In this document: positions 25,491 through 34,224 of the stretch, piece by piece | Position numbering within the stretch: position 1 is the first letter of the stretch | Layout: each line of letters opens with the position of its first letter | Assembly (NCBI GenBank): GCA_030426685.1 | Contig: JAUHYC010000003.1 | Span: forward strand, 1-64,000 | Length of the DNA stretch: 64,000 bases | Source: Alphaproteobacteria bacterium | GTDB lineage: Bacteria; Pseudomonadota; Alphaproteobacteria; Rhodobacterales; Rhodobacteraceae | Direction of reading: 5' to 3' | Notes under the pieces: generated by a model | Told to the model about the DNA's origin: nothing | What the model saw: the letters and a program-made list of their open reading frames with translations, nothing else | Databases searched by the model: none | Program-made: the position numbers and the translations under genes

Positions 25491-27536
25491 TCACTCGAAT
25501 TCCATGATCACATCATCCACGGCAAGGCTGTCGCCGGGGCCTGCATTGATCTTGGACACCGTGCCTTTTTTCTCGGCGCGCAGGATGTTTTCCATCTTCA
25601 TCGCCTCGACGGTGCACAGTGCCTGACCTTCCTGAACCTCCTGCCCCACTTCGACATCGACCTTCACGATCAGGCCGGGCATCGGGCAGAGCAGCATTTT
25701 CGAAGTATCGGGCGGCAGCTTTTCCGGCATCATACGGGCCAATTCGGCCTGGCGCGGGGTGCGCACATGCACTTTCATGTCCGCGCCCCGGTTGCGAATG
25801 CGGAACCCGCCCGAGACCTTGCCAACTTTCAGAACCAGCGGGCTGCCATCGACGTCCAGAACCGCCAGTTGATCGCCCGGTGTCCAGTCCGAGGCGACCC
25901 GATGCACACCACCGCCCGCAAAGGTCACGGTTGAGCCGCTCGGATCGGCCTCAATCGTCACGTTGTATTCGTGGCCCTGCAGAGTGACCGACCATTCTGT
26001 GCCCACCTTGCGTTCGTGATTGTCCATGCGACCCGATACGCGGGTGCGGCGGATCTCGGCGACACGATGCATCGCCGCGCAGGAGGCTGCGATGCGGCGC
26101 AGGTCATCCTCGTGCAAGGTCACACCCTCGAACCCGTCGGGATATTCCTCGGCGATGAAGGCGGTGGTCATGTCGCCGCTGACGAATTTCGGGTGATCCA
26201 TTACTGCCGACAGGAAAGGCAGGTTGTGGCCGATACCTTCCACCTCGAAACTGTCCAGCGCCACCCGCATCGCCTCGATTGCCTGCTCGCGGGTTGGGGC
26301 CCAGGTGCAGAGCTTGGCGATCATCGGGTCGTAATACATCGAAATCTCACCGCCTTCGTAGACGCCGGTATCGTTGCGCACCGCCGTCGCACCGTTTGGC
26401 GCTTCGCCCTGCCATTTGCCGTTTTCCAGCAGCGGACCGGCGGCGGTTTCCTGCGGAGGACGATAGCGCGTCAGGCGGCCGATTGAGGGCAGGAAACCGC
26501 GATATGGATCCTCGGCATAAAGCCGGTTCTCAATCGCCCAGCCGTTTAGCCGCACGTCATCCTGCGTGATACTCAGCTTTTCACCGGCAGCTACGCGGAT
26601 CATCTGCTCGACCAGGTCGACGCCAGTGATCAGTTCGGTGACGGGGTGCTCCACCTGCAGGCGGGTATTCATTTCCAGGAAATAGAAATTCTTTTCGCCA
26701 TCGACAATGAACTCCACCGTTCCGGCACTGGCATAGTTCACCGCCTTGGCCAGAGCGACCGCCTGTTCACCCATCGCCTTGCGGGTCTCGGGGTCGAGGA
26801 AAGGCGACGGAGCCTCTTCCACCACTTTCTGGTTACGGCGCTGGATCGAACATTCCCGCTCGCCCAGATAGATGCCGTTACCGTGACTGTCGCAGAGCAC
26901 CTGAATTTCGATATGGCGCGGCTGGGTCACGAATTTCTCGATGAAAATCCGGTCATCACCAAAGGAATTCGCCGCCTCGTTCTTGGACGACTGGAATCCC
27001 TCACGCGCCTCTTCATCGTTCCACGCGATCCGCATGCCCTTGCCACCGCCGCCGGCACTGGCTTTGATCATTACCGGATAGCCGATATCGTTTGAGATTT
27101 TCACGGCCTCATCGGCGTCTTCGATCAGGCCCATATAGCCGGGCACCGTCGAAACCCCCGCTTCCTGAGCGATTTTCTTTGAGGTGATCTTGTCGCCCAT
27201 GCTTTCGATGGCTCCGACCGGAGGGCCGACGAACGCCACCCCTTCAGCATCCAGCGCCTCGGCGAATTTCGAATTTTCCGACAGAAAGCCGTAGCCGGGA
27301 TGTACGGCCTGCGCGCCGCTTTGACGGATCGCGTCCATCACCTTGTCAATCACGATATAGGACTGGTTCGCAGGCGGAGGGCCGATATGCACCGCCTCAT
27401 CCGCCATCGAGACATGCAGGGCATTCTTGTCCGCATCCGAATAGATGGCGACGGTGCCGATTCCCATTTTGCGGGCGGTCTTGATGACCCGGCAGGCGAT
27501 CTCGCCCCGGTTGGCGATCAGGATCTTGTTGAACAT
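25491..27536 (-). CDS. pccA: Propionyl-CoA carboxylase, biotin-bearing alpha subunit
   Basis: 681 residues. Residues 1-445 are the biotin carboxylase (MFNKILIANRGEIACRV; the ATP-grasp loop KASAGGGGKGMRIAW; LEMNTRLQVEHPVTE). A linker BT domain follows, and the last 70 residues are the biotin carrier domain with the biotinyl-Lys in EAMKMEN (about residue 647). Together with PccB it carboxylates propionyl-CoA to methylmalonyl-CoA. The ATG at 27536 is the family start; the 702-residue track version has an unrelated extension. A small lipoprotein gene lies 117 bases upstream on the same strand. Confidence 0.95.
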   Translation of the reverse strand: MFNKILIANRGEIACRVIKTARKMGIGTVAIYSDADKNALHVSMADEAVHIGPPPANQSYIVIDKVMDAIRQSGAQAVHPGYGFLSENSKFAEALDAEGVAFVGPPVGAIESMGDKITSKKIAQEAGVSTVPGYMGLIEDADEAVKISNDIGYPVMIKASAGGGGKGMRIAWNDEEAREGFQSSKNEAANSFGDDRIFIEKFVTQPRHIEIQVLCDSHGNGIYLGERECSIQRRNQKVVEEAPSPFLDPETRKAMGEQAVALAKAVNYASAGTVEFIVDGEKNFYFLEMNTRLQVEHPVTELITGVDLVEQMIRVAAGEKLSITQDDVRLNGWAIENRLYAEDPYRGFLPSIGRLTRYRPPQETAAGPLLENGKWQGEAPNGATAVRNDTGVYEGGEISMYYDPMIAKLCTWAPTREQAIEAMRVALDSFEVEGIGHNLPFLSAVMDHPKFVSGDMTTAFIAEEYPDGFEGVTLHEDDLRRIAASCAAMHRVAEIRRTRVSGRMDNHERKVGTEWSVTLQGHEYNVTIEADPSGSTVTFAGGGVHRVASDWTPGDQLAVLDVDGSPLVLKVGKVSGGFRIRNRGADMKVHVRTPRQAELARMMPEKLPPDTSKMLLCPMPGLIVKVDVEVGQEVQEGQALCTVEAMKMENILRAEKKGTVSKINAGPGDSLAVDDVIMEFE

Positions 27537-27653
27537 GGAACGTCCTTTTGTCTTGGGGTTCGGGAAACGCAAAACGCCGCCGCAGGGCGCGAACCCCACG
27601 ACGGCGTGATGCGTAATGACGACCGGGGCGACGGACGCCCCGAAGTTATTGCG

Positions 27654-27857
27654 TTAGTTACAGTTGTTCTGCGTCTTGCAGTAGAGCACGTTGCCAGCGG
27701 CCCCGACCACGGCTCCGAACAGCGGGTCCGAGTTGAGGACGGCCGCGCCCACCGCGCCTGCACCGCCGCCAAGCAGCGCCTGCTCTCCAGTGCTGTCCCC
27801 GCAGGCCGCGAGGCCCGCGCAGGTCGCTGCTGCAAGGATAAGTTTCGAGAATCGCAT
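27654..27857 (-). CDS. Small glycine-rich lipoprotein
   Basis: 67 residues. The signal (LILAAATCAGLAAC) ends in a lipobox Cys near residue 19. The mature part is short and glycine-zipper-like (LLGGGAGAVGAAVL), with two further Cys residues near the C-terminus (YCKTQNNCN) that could form a disulfide. It lies just upstream of pccA, so it may share a transcript. No function is recognised; similar small lipoproteins are common in roseobacters. Confidence 0.7.
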   Translation of the reverse strand: MRFSKLILAAATCAGLAACGDSTGEQALLGGGAGAVGAAVLNSDPLFGAVVGAAGNVLYCKTQNNCN

Positions 27858-28395
27858 GATGTCTGCCCTTTTTGGAATTTTGACGTCTTTGTCGGCAGAT
27901 GCTCCATTCCTGCGTTGTTATTCAATATCAAACGCCGGAATTCAGAGTTATGCGCAGTTTTTTGCTGTTTTTTGCCCGGTTTCGGCAAAAAGAAAAACGC
28001 GGGCAGGACTATGTGGGGATCACAAGCCTGCCCGCGGAAGGAAGGGGTACGGAATAGTAGGTGCTTGTGCGACGCAGGCAAAGTAGAGTCGCACGGCTCA
28101 TTCACCATGCACAGCACAATTCCGGGCGCAAAGCAGAGATTGTTTCCAAATGAAATTCCGGCTGAAACCTGCCCATATGGCAAGAACCCGCGCAAAATAG
28201 CGCCGACGCCTTTGCGGCCTTGCCTGCCTTCCCCAAAGAAAGAATCCGACGCGTTTCCGATGATGATCTCTGTCGCAACAAGGCCGCCCCGTTCCACGAC
28301 CCGGAGCAGAATCAACGCGTTACTCTGCCCGTTCGCTTGCAGGGTGACACCGACATGACCCGGTCGAGTGTTATGCGCGACAGCTCCAGGCACGA
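27858..28395. other. Long intergenic region downstream of the pccB operon
   Basis: 538 bases. The track's 291-codon minus-strand ORF crosses two hairpins and a lipoprotein gene and is rejected. The region contains the tandem hairpins 27969-28035, which read as terminators for the minus strand. Nothing else is recognised in 28036-28395. Confidence 0.5.
27969..28035 (-). terminator. Tandem minus-strand terminator hairpins
   Basis: On the minus strand GCGGGCAGG-n19-CCTGCCCGC (28035-27999) is followed by GTTTTTCTTTTTG, a good T-tract. A second stem, TTTTTGCC-n7-GGCAAAAA (27991-27969), follows at once. They fit the end of the pccB transcript with its small downstream genes. Confidence 0.6.
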
Positions 28396-28749
28396 TCAGC
28401 CTTCCCCTTCGAAAATCTCTGGGAACGACTGGCGCGCCGCGTCCGGGTCAATCACAAGCATCGCCTCATAGCTGGCGGTATCAAACGGATCTTCCGCGGC
28501 AATGACCTCGCGCCCGAACAGCCAGCTAAGCCGTCCTGCATCCAGATTGCCCCGCTCAAACGGCTGATCCCCAAAATGCGCCCACAGCGCCTCCATAAAG
28601 GCTGCATCCGCGCGTTTGTCCGCCGGTTTGCGATCCCGGTACCTCTCGCGCCGGGTCAGGGGCGTTACGCCCTTGGGATTGGCCCGCCGGATAGTGAACT
28701 GAAAGTCAGTTCCAGTCAGGCGACCGGGAAATCCACGGTGTTTCAGCAT
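28396..28749 (-). CDS. Hypothetical protein in the pccB operon
   Basis: 117 residues, soluble, with a basic N-terminal half (LTRRERYRDRKPADKRAD) and an acidic C-terminal half ending PEIFEGEG. No domain is recognised. The ATG at 28749 overlaps the end of the 25-codon ORF before it, so its translation is probably coupled. The hairpins after 28035 would end the transcript. Confidence 0.55.
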   Translation of the reverse strand: MLKHRGFPGRLTGTDFQFTIRRANPKGVTPLTRRERYRDRKPADKRADAAFMEALWAHFGDQPFERGNLDAGRLSWLFGREVIAAEDPFDTASYEAMLVIDPDAARQSFPEIFEGEG

Positions 28750-28820
28750 GGGAACACCCCGTTGTCCAAGGTTCTGAAAAGGCTGAGAGACCGGCGCTGT
28801 TGCCGAAGCAAAGTAATCAT
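28743..28820 (-). CDS. 25-codon ORF with a strong Shine-Dalgarno, coupled to the next gene
   Basis: MITLLRQQRRSLSLFRTLD and a short tail. It is too short for the ORF track. GGAGG stands 5 bases upstream of the ATG at 28820, the best ribosome site in this operon section. Its stop (TGA at 28743-28745) lies just past the ATG of the next gene (28747-28749), the overlap typical of termination-reinitiation. It may be a translated leader or a tiny protein. There is no run of a single amino acid to suggest classical attenuation. Confidence 0.4.
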   Translation of the reverse strand: MITLLRQQRRSLSLFRTLDNGVFPC

Positions 28821-28885
28821 ATGCACCTCCAAATTCGCATCGTTGTATTGGAATGCTCTGGGGTCATGGCATTGACTGTTCATGA

Positions 28886-29371
28886 TCAGAGCCCCTCCCA
28901 GATACATTGGGATTGCTCCAGCCGGTAGGCCTCGAAAAACTGCGTGGCATCCGGGACAGTTGCGCCGAACGCAAGCGGCCGATCCGAGAATGAGATCACC
29001 ACGCGGGCCGGATCCAACGCATGCTGGGCGACATAGGGTACGGCCAGCGTCTGGCACAGATGCTCCATATCGATCACCGCCACATCATAAGTGATGCGCC
29101 CCACCGTCGATCCGATTTTAGGTGCGATAAAACGAAACCGCACCCAAAGCTCGCCCGGGTTAGTATCCAAAAGCACATTGCTGAGTTCGACCGGCTGCCC
29201 CGAAGGGACAGGCACGAGACTACCGGCCTGCGCCGGCCCCATCACCCCCGCCAGACTCGCAGCGACTACCAGAACCCGGCCCCGCGCCCTTTTGTAGCGG
29301 GCGGCTCCCTCCTGGGTCGGTCGCTTGACCTGCGAAGGCCGCGCGATCTTATGTGTGGCAGAGTGATACAT
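28886..29371 (-). CDS. Periplasmic protein of the DUF6497 type
   Basis: 161 residues. A basic N-terminal stretch leads to a hydrophobic secretion segment (VLVVAASLAGVMGPAQAGS), so the mature part of about 110 residues would be periplasmic. The actual start may be internal because the n-region is unusually long (about 32 residues). The mature domain contains WVRFRFIAPKIGST, DMEHLCQTLAVPYV and a late Cys (SQCIWEGL), perhaps disulfide-linked. I place it in DUF6497, of unknown role. 33 bases separate it from pccB. Confidence 0.6.
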   Translation of the reverse strand: MYHSATHKIARPSQVKRPTQEGAARYKRARGRVLVVAASLAGVMGPAQAGSLVPVPSGQPVELSNVLLDTNPGELWVRFRFIAPKIGSTVGRITYDVAVIDMEHLCQTLAVPYVAQHALDPARVVISFSDRPLAFGATVPDATQFFEAYRLEQSQCIWEGL

Positions 29372-29404
29372 GAAACAGCCGCGATTGCGTTTTGCCCTCA
29401 GCCC

Positions 29405-30937
29405 TTACAGTGGAATATTGTCGTGCTTTTTCCACGGGTTCGTCAGTTGCTTGTTGCGCAAGCTGGCAAAAGCACGTGACACACGGCGGCGGGTGGAGTG
29501 CGGCATGATCACCTCATCGATGAAACCACGCTCGGCGGCGACAAAGGGGTTGGCAAACCGATCCTCATAGTCCTGAGTGTGTTTAGCGATCTTTTCAGCA
29601 TCAGCCAGATCGGCACGATGAATGATCTCGGTCGCACCTTTGGCGCCCATCACCGCAATCTCGGCAGTGGGCCAGGCATAGTTGAAATCCCCACGCAAAT
29701 GTTTCGAGGCCATAACGTCATAGGCACCGCCATAGGCTTTGCGGGTGATGACAGTCACTTTGGGCACCGTCGCCTCGCCGTAGGCAAACAGCAGTTTCGC
29801 ACCGTGCTTGATCACGCCGCCATATTCCTGCGACGTTCCCGGCAGAAAGCCTGGCACATCGACAAAGGTCAGGATCGGAATTTCAAAACAATCGCAGAAG
29901 CGCACAAACCGCGCCGCCTTGCGTGAACTGTCGATATCCAGACAGCCCGCCAGCACCATTGGCTGGTTGGCCACAACACCCACGGTCTGACCTTCAAGCC
30001 GGATGAAACCGGTGATGATATTCTTGGCGTAGTCTTCCTGAATCTCGTAGAAATCGCCCTCATCCGCGACTTTGGTGATGAGTTCTTTCATGTCGTAGGG
30101 CGTGTTCGGGTTGTCCGGGATCAGCGTATCCAGCGAGGACTCGAGCCGGCCCGGCTCATCAAAAAACGGGCGCACTGGCGGTTTTTCGCGGTTGTTGAGC
30201 GGCAGGAAGTCGACCAGACGGCGCACTTCGGCCAGTGCTTCGACATCGTTTTCGAACGCGCCGTCAGCGACCGAAGATTTCTTGGTGTGGGTCGAGGCAC
30301 CGCCCAGTTCTTCGGCAGTGACAACTTCGTTGGTGACGGTTTTCACCACGTCTGGGCCGGTGACGAACATATATGAGGTGTCTTTAACCATGAAGATAAA
30401 GTCGGTCATGGCCGGGCTATAGACCGCGCCCCCGGCACACGGCCCCATGATCACGCTGATCTGCGGCACCACGCCCGAGGCCATGATATTGCGCTGGAAC
30501 ACCTCGGCATACCCCGCCAGTGAGGCCACGCCTTCCTGAATCCTGGCCCCGCCCGAGTCGTTGATACCGATTACCGGCGCGCCGTTCTGCACCGCCATAT
30601 CCATGATCTTGCAAATCTTCTGTGCGTGAGTTTCCGACAAAGAGCCGCCGAACACGGTGAAATCCTGACTGAAGACATAGACCATACGGCCATTGATCGT
30701 ACCCCAGCCCGTCACGACACCGTCACCCGCAGGCTTTTGATTCTCCATCCCGAAATCAGTGCAGCGGTGGCTGACGAACATATCGAACTCTTCAAAGCTG
30801 TCTTCATCCACCAACAGCTCAATCCGCTCGCGCGCGGTCAGCTTGCCGCGCGTGTGCTGTGCGTCGATGCGTTTCTGCCCACCGCCAAGCCGGGCGTTTG
30901 TGCGGCGATCTTCAAGCTCGGTAAGGATATCTTTCAT
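29405..30937 (-). CDS. pccB: Propionyl-CoA carboxylase, beta (carboxyltransferase) subunit
   Basis: 510 residues with the two crotonase-like carboxyltransferase halves. N-terminal signatures include [20 protein letters not shown] and [16 protein letters not shown] (oxyanion loop). The C-terminal half carries [19 protein letters not shown]. It transfers the carboxyl group from biotin to propionyl-CoA. It heads a minus-strand transcription unit that continues to 28396. Palindromes at 31006-31055 lie 69-118 bases upstream of its ATG. Confidence 0.95.
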   Translation of the reverse strand: MKDILTELEDRRTNARLGGGQKRIDAQHTRGKLTARERIELLVDEDSFEEFDMFVSHRCTDFGMENQKPAGDGVVTGWGTINGRMVYVFSQDFTVFGGSLSETHAQKICKIMDMAVQNGAPVIGINDSGGARIQEGVASLAGYAEVFQRNIMASGVVPQISVIMGPCAGGAVYSPAMTDFIFMVKDTSYMFVTGPDVVKTVTNEVVTAEELGGASTHTKKSSVADGAFENDVEALAEVRRLVDFLPLNNREKPPVRPFFDEPGRLESSLDTLIPDNPNTPYDMKELITKVADEGDFYEIQEDYAKNIITGFIRLEGQTVGVVANQPMVLAGCLDIDSSRKAARFVRFCDCFEIPILTFVDVPGFLPGTSQEYGGVIKHGAKLLFAYGEATVPKVTVITRKAYGGAYDVMASKHLRGDFNYAWPTAEIAVMGAKGATEIIHRADLADAEKIAKHTQDYEDRFANPFVAAERGFIDEVIMPHSTRRRVSRAFASLRNKQLTNPWKKHDNIPL

Positions 30938-31005
30938 GACGGTAGTCCCCTATGAAATTTTGCGGGACCATAACGGGGCGGAGCCGAAGGCCAAAGGATT
31001 ATTCG

Positions 31006-31055
31006 GCAAATTTGCAAATATTTGGCAATAATCACAATGTTAAATGCAAATTTGC
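31006..31055. promoter_or_regulatory. Candidate PccR operator pair between pccB and the MFS gene
   Basis: The 10-base perfect palindrome GCAAATTTGC occurs twice, at 31006-31015 and 31046-31055, exactly 40 bases apart. The first copy merges with TTTGCAAA (31011-31018) and a near-copy, TTTGGCAA (31021-31028). PccR of Rhodobacter sphaeroides is reported (as I recall) to bind paired TTTGCAAA elements at pccB. The sites stand between divergent starts, so both genes could respond. Confidence 0.6.
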
Positions 31056-31119
31056 TAATTAACACAGCAACATGCAGCGAGCGATGGTAATTCCCAGACG
31101 CACGCACTAAAGGTGAACC

Positions 31120-32325
31120 ATGCAGTTCAGATCGACCTCTGTCAGCCGTACGCCGCCCTCGCTTGCAACGCTTGTTCTACTGGCGGGCCTGTCAGCGCTG
31201 AGCATGAACCTGTATCTGCCCAGCCTGCCCTTTATGGCGACCTATTTTCAGACCGACTATAAAACGATGCAGTTGTCGATCGCCCTGTATCTGCTGGTCA
31301 ATGCAGTGTTGCAAATCCTGATCGGCCCGATCGCCGACAAGGCCGGGCGCAGGCCGGTATTGCTGTGGGGCATGGCCCTTTTCCTGTTGGCGACACTGGG
31401 CTGTATCTACGCGCCGAATATCGAGAGCTTTCTGGCCTTCAGAATGTGCCAGGCTGTAATCGTCGTCGGCATCGTCCTCAGCCGGGCCGCCGTACGAGAT
31501 ATGTTTGAGCAGGACAAGGCCGCTTCGATGATTGGCTATGTCACCATGGGCATGGCGGTGGTGCCAATGATTGGCCCAGCAGCTGGCGGATTGCTTCAGG
31601 AAGCATTCGGCTGGAAGGCCAATTTCTGGCTGCCGTTTGCATTGGCGGCGCTGGCCCTATGGCTGACATTTCAGGATTTCGGTGAAACCGCAGCGTCCAG
31701 CGGCAAAACGCTGGTACAGCAGTTTCGTGAATACCCTGAATTGCTGATGTCTCCGCGATTCTGGGGCTATTCCTTGTCTTCAGCGCTGTCCTCAGGGGCC
31801 TTCTTCGCCTATCTCGGCGGAGCCCCCTTTATCGGCACCGAAGTCTTTGGAATGACCGCTGCCGAAGTTGGCGTCTATTTCGGGGCTCCCGCACTTGGGT
31901 ACTTTTTCGGCAATTTCATCAGCGGGCGCTATTCAGTACGCTTTGGCATCAACCGGATGGTGCTGTGGGGCTGCTGGTTGAACGCCTTAGGCGTCGCGGT
32001 CTCAGCCTCTCTGTTTCTCGCGGATCTGGGCACAGCAATCAGCTTTTTCGGCCTGATGACCTTTGTCGGGCTGGGCAACGGCATGTCGATCCCGAACGCA
32101 ACGGCTGGTTCACTGTCGGTGAGGCCGCATCTGGCCGCCACGGCCTCAGGTCTCAGCGGTGCGATCATGCTGGGCGGCGGGGCCGCACTCAGCGCCCGGG
32201 CCGGCGCACTTCTGACGCGAGAGACCGGTGCGATGCCACTCCTGTGGCTGATGCTGGGCACTTCGGTTCTGGCAATCATTGCAATCAGCAGCGTTATCTG
32301 GCGCGAAAGACAACTCGGACTGTAG
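31120..32325 (+). CDS. Bcr/CflA-family MFS efflux transporter
   Basis: 401 residues and twelve membrane spans. The start of the first helices (LSALSMNLYLPSLPFMATYF) and the loop IADKAGRRPVLLWG between helices 2 and 3 match the Bcr/CflA drug:proton antiporter branch. The exported compound is unknown. It is divergent from pccB across a 182-base promoter region holding the candidate PccR operators, and lies just upstream of pccR, so an export role in short-chain acyl stress is possible (inference). Confidence 0.85.
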   Translation: MQFRSTSVSRTPPSLATLVLLAGLSALSMNLYLPSLPFMATYFQTDYKTMQLSIALYLLVNAVLQILIGPIADKAGRRPVLLWGMALFLLATLGCIYAPNIESFLAFRMCQAVIVVGIVLSRAAVRDMFEQDKAASMIGYVTMGMAVVPMIGPAAGGLLQEAFGWKANFWLPFALAALALWLTFQDFGETAASSGKTLVQQFREYPELLMSPRFWGYSLSSALSSGAFFAYLGGAPFIGTEVFGMTAAEVGVYFGAPALGYFFGNFISGRYSVRFGINRMVLWGCWLNALGVAVSASLFLADLGTAISFFGLMTFVGLGNGMSIPNATAGSLSVRPHLAATASGLSGAIMLGGGAALSARAGALLTRETGAMPLLWLMLGTSVLAIIAISSVIWRERQLGL

Positions 32326-32342
32326 GCGCTTGCGCGCACGGG

Positions 32343-32362
32343 TTTGCAAAGTTAGCTTGCAC
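32343..32362 (+). promoter_or_regulatory. Candidate PccR site upstream of pccR
   Basis: TTTGCAAAGTTAGCTTGCAC: a perfect TTTGCAAA followed by a degenerate second half, 27 bases before the pccR ATG. The spacing is one base off a TTTGCAAA-N4-TTTGCAAA model. It suggests autoregulation. Confidence 0.45.
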
Positions 32363-32388
32363 ACTTAGGAAAGCTGCAAAGAACCGCC

Positions 32389-33789
32389 ATGGCCACCCAG
32401 AAACTTTATGCCGGCGCAAAGCTGCGCGAGGTACGCACCCGCCTGACACTGACGCAAAAGGAATTTGCGACCAAGCTGGGCGTCTCACTGCCGTATCTCA
32501 ATCAGATGGAGAACAACAACCGTCCAATCTCGACCACGGTTGTTCTGGCTTTGGCGCAAGAGTTCGGCATGGACGTGACCGAACTCAGCACCGGCGACAG
32601 CGAACGGCTCGTCTCGGACATGCGCGAGGCACTGGCCGACCCGGTATTCGCTGAAGTGATGCCGCCGCTGGCCGATCTGCGGCTGACGGCATCCAATGCG
32701 CCAGCGCTGGCACGTGCCTTTATCGAACTGCACCGCAGCTACCGGCAAACCCACGAGCGCCTCGCTTCGCTGGACGAGGCTCTGGGCCGCGAAGATGCCC
32801 GCATACAGGCCAGCCCGTGGGAAGAAGTCCGTGACTTCTTCCATTATTGCGACAATTACATCGACGCGGTCGACCGCGCCGCCGAGCGCTTTGCGACCCG
32901 CGCCGAGGATTCCGGCAGCATCCGCCAAGCCGCACTGAACAGCCTGACAGAACGCGGCATATACGTCTCCTTTGCCGATACCGAAACCCTGCGCAGCTAC
33001 AACGCCACCGACAAAACCCTGCGCCTGTCCTCGCGCGCAGCCCCGCAGACACAGACGTTTCAACTCCTGTTGCAGGTGGCATTGATCAGCCAGGACAAGT
33101 TGCTTGAGGCAACCCTTGATTTCGCCCGTTTCCAAAGCGACGAGGCCCGCGCGATTGCAAAGATTGGTTTGGCCAATTATTTCGCCGGTGCCTCGCTGAT
33201 GCCTTATGGCGCCTTCCTGTCCGCAGCGCAGGAATGCCGCCACGATCTGGAGTTGCTCAGCAATCGGTTCGGCGCTTCTATCGAACAGGTCGCCCACCGG
33301 CTGTCGACGCTGCAACGCCCCGGGGCCAAAGGCATCCCGTTTTTCTTCGTCCGCGTCGATCAGGCCGGAACGATCACCAAACGCCACTCGGCCACGCGTC
33401 TGCAATTCGCGCGTTTTGGCGGGGCCTGCCCCTTGTGGAATGTCCACCGCGCCTTCGAAACACCGGGACGTTTCCTACAGCAACTGGCCGAAACACCGGA
33501 TGGTGTCCGCTACATCTCGCTGGCGCGCGATGTATCCAAATCCGGTGGTTCCTTTGGGGCTCCTGTCCGACGCTATGCCATCGCCCTTGGGTGCGAGATT
33601 CGCCACGCCGAGGCGCTGGTCTATGCAGACAACCTCGACATCAACAACGCCAGCGCGTTCGAACCGATCGGTATCTCGTGCCGTATCTGCGAACGCCAGA
33701 CCTGCCACCAGCGTTCCGTCCCGCCGCTTGAGCGCCGCCTCAGCATTGACGCTCATACCCGTGGCACCCTGCCCTACGAGGTCACCTGA
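32389..33789 (+). CDS. pccR: Short-chain fatty acyl-CoA regulator (ScfR family, PccR-like)
   Basis: 466 residues. The N-terminal XRE-type helix-turn-helix covers about residues 8-65 (LTLTQKEFATKLGVSLPYLNQ). A long helical middle (ImmA-/DUF955-related fold) follows. A C-terminal DUF2083 domain contains GISCRICERQTCHQR, a Cys-rich element typical of ScfR proteins. In R. sphaeroides PccR senses propionyl-CoA and activates pccB. Its position next to pccB, with matching motifs at both promoters, supports the same role. Confidence 0.9.
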   Translation: MATQKLYAGAKLREVRTRLTLTQKEFATKLGVSLPYLNQMENNNRPISTTVVLALAQEFGMDVTELSTGDSERLVSDMREALADPVFAEVMPPLADLRLTASNAPALARAFIELHRSYRQTHERLASLDEALGREDARIQASPWEEVRDFFHYCDNYIDAVDRAAERFATRAEDSGSIRQAALNSLTERGIYVSFADTETLRSYNATDKTLRLSSRAAPQTQTFQLLLQVALISQDKLLEATLDFARFQSDEARAIAKIGLANYFAGASLMPYGAFLSAAQECRHDLELLSNRFGASIEQVAHRLSTLQRPGAKGIPFFFVRVDQAGTITKRHSATRLQFARFGGACPLWNVHRAFETPGRFLQQLAETPDGVRYISLARDVSKSGGSFGAPVRRYAIALGCEIRHAEALVYADNLDINNASAFEPIGISCRICERQTCHQRSVPPLERRLSIDAHTRGTLPYEVT

Positions 33790-33852
33790 TCTTCATCTGG
33801 CCAAAAATACTCCGGGGGAGTCGCGGCTTGCCGAGACGGGGGCAGAGCCCCC
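33790..33852. terminator. Repeat-associated terminator between pccR and a YdcH-like gene
   Basis: TCTTCATCTGGCCAAAAATA is followed by ACTCC-ggg-GGAGT (33809-33821). Read on the minus strand, the hairpin precedes ATTTTTGGCCAGATGAAGA, a terminator layout for the YdcH-like gene. A second stem, GGGGGC-aga-GCCCCC (33838-33852), is closer to that gene. The flank recurs at 56158-56175 in opposite orientation. Confidence 0.6.
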
Positions 33853-33861
33853 GCCTTTCCC

Positions 33862-34101
33862 CTAGCTTTTTGACAAAATCGACCAGATTTCATCCTTGAG
33901 CGCGGCACGCTTCTTGCGCAATTCAACCTCGGCCAGATCATCCATCGGTTCGACATTGGTTTCGGCCCGATGCACGACGCGATTGACCTCGTGATACTCA
34001 TCCGCAAGCCGTGCGAAATGCGCATCCGTCTGCTTGAGCTGGCTCATCACATCGACCTTGTCGGGGAACTCTTCGGCCAGTTCATGCGGGGTGTGGGACA
34101 T
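33862..34101 (-). CDS. YdcH family (DUF465) small protein
   Basis: 79 residues, charged and entirely helical, with the family core HFARLADEYHEVNRVVHRAE and LRKKRAALKDEIWSIL, which form an antiparallel coiled-coil. The function of YdcH/SlyX-like proteins is unknown. The start at 34101 (MSHTPHELAEEFPDKV) is the family start. Confidence 0.85.
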   Translation of the reverse strand: MSHTPHELAEEFPDKVDVMSQLKQTDAHFARLADEYHEVNRVVHRAETNVEPMDDLAEVELRKKRAALKDEIWSILSKS

Positions 34102-34224
34102 CCTGTGCGCTCCTTTGTTGGCGTTACGCCCCAAGACTAAGGATGCCTATCCGGTGTTGCTTTGACGCGGATCAAATCCGCTGGAAGGGTGCCGGAATTC
34201 GATGGGCTTTCATAAGAATTTTCC

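Noticed and set aside
27518-28393. 291-codon minus-strand ORF between pccA and 28393
   Set aside because: It overlaps the small lipoprotein gene and the tandem terminators, and is not protein-like.
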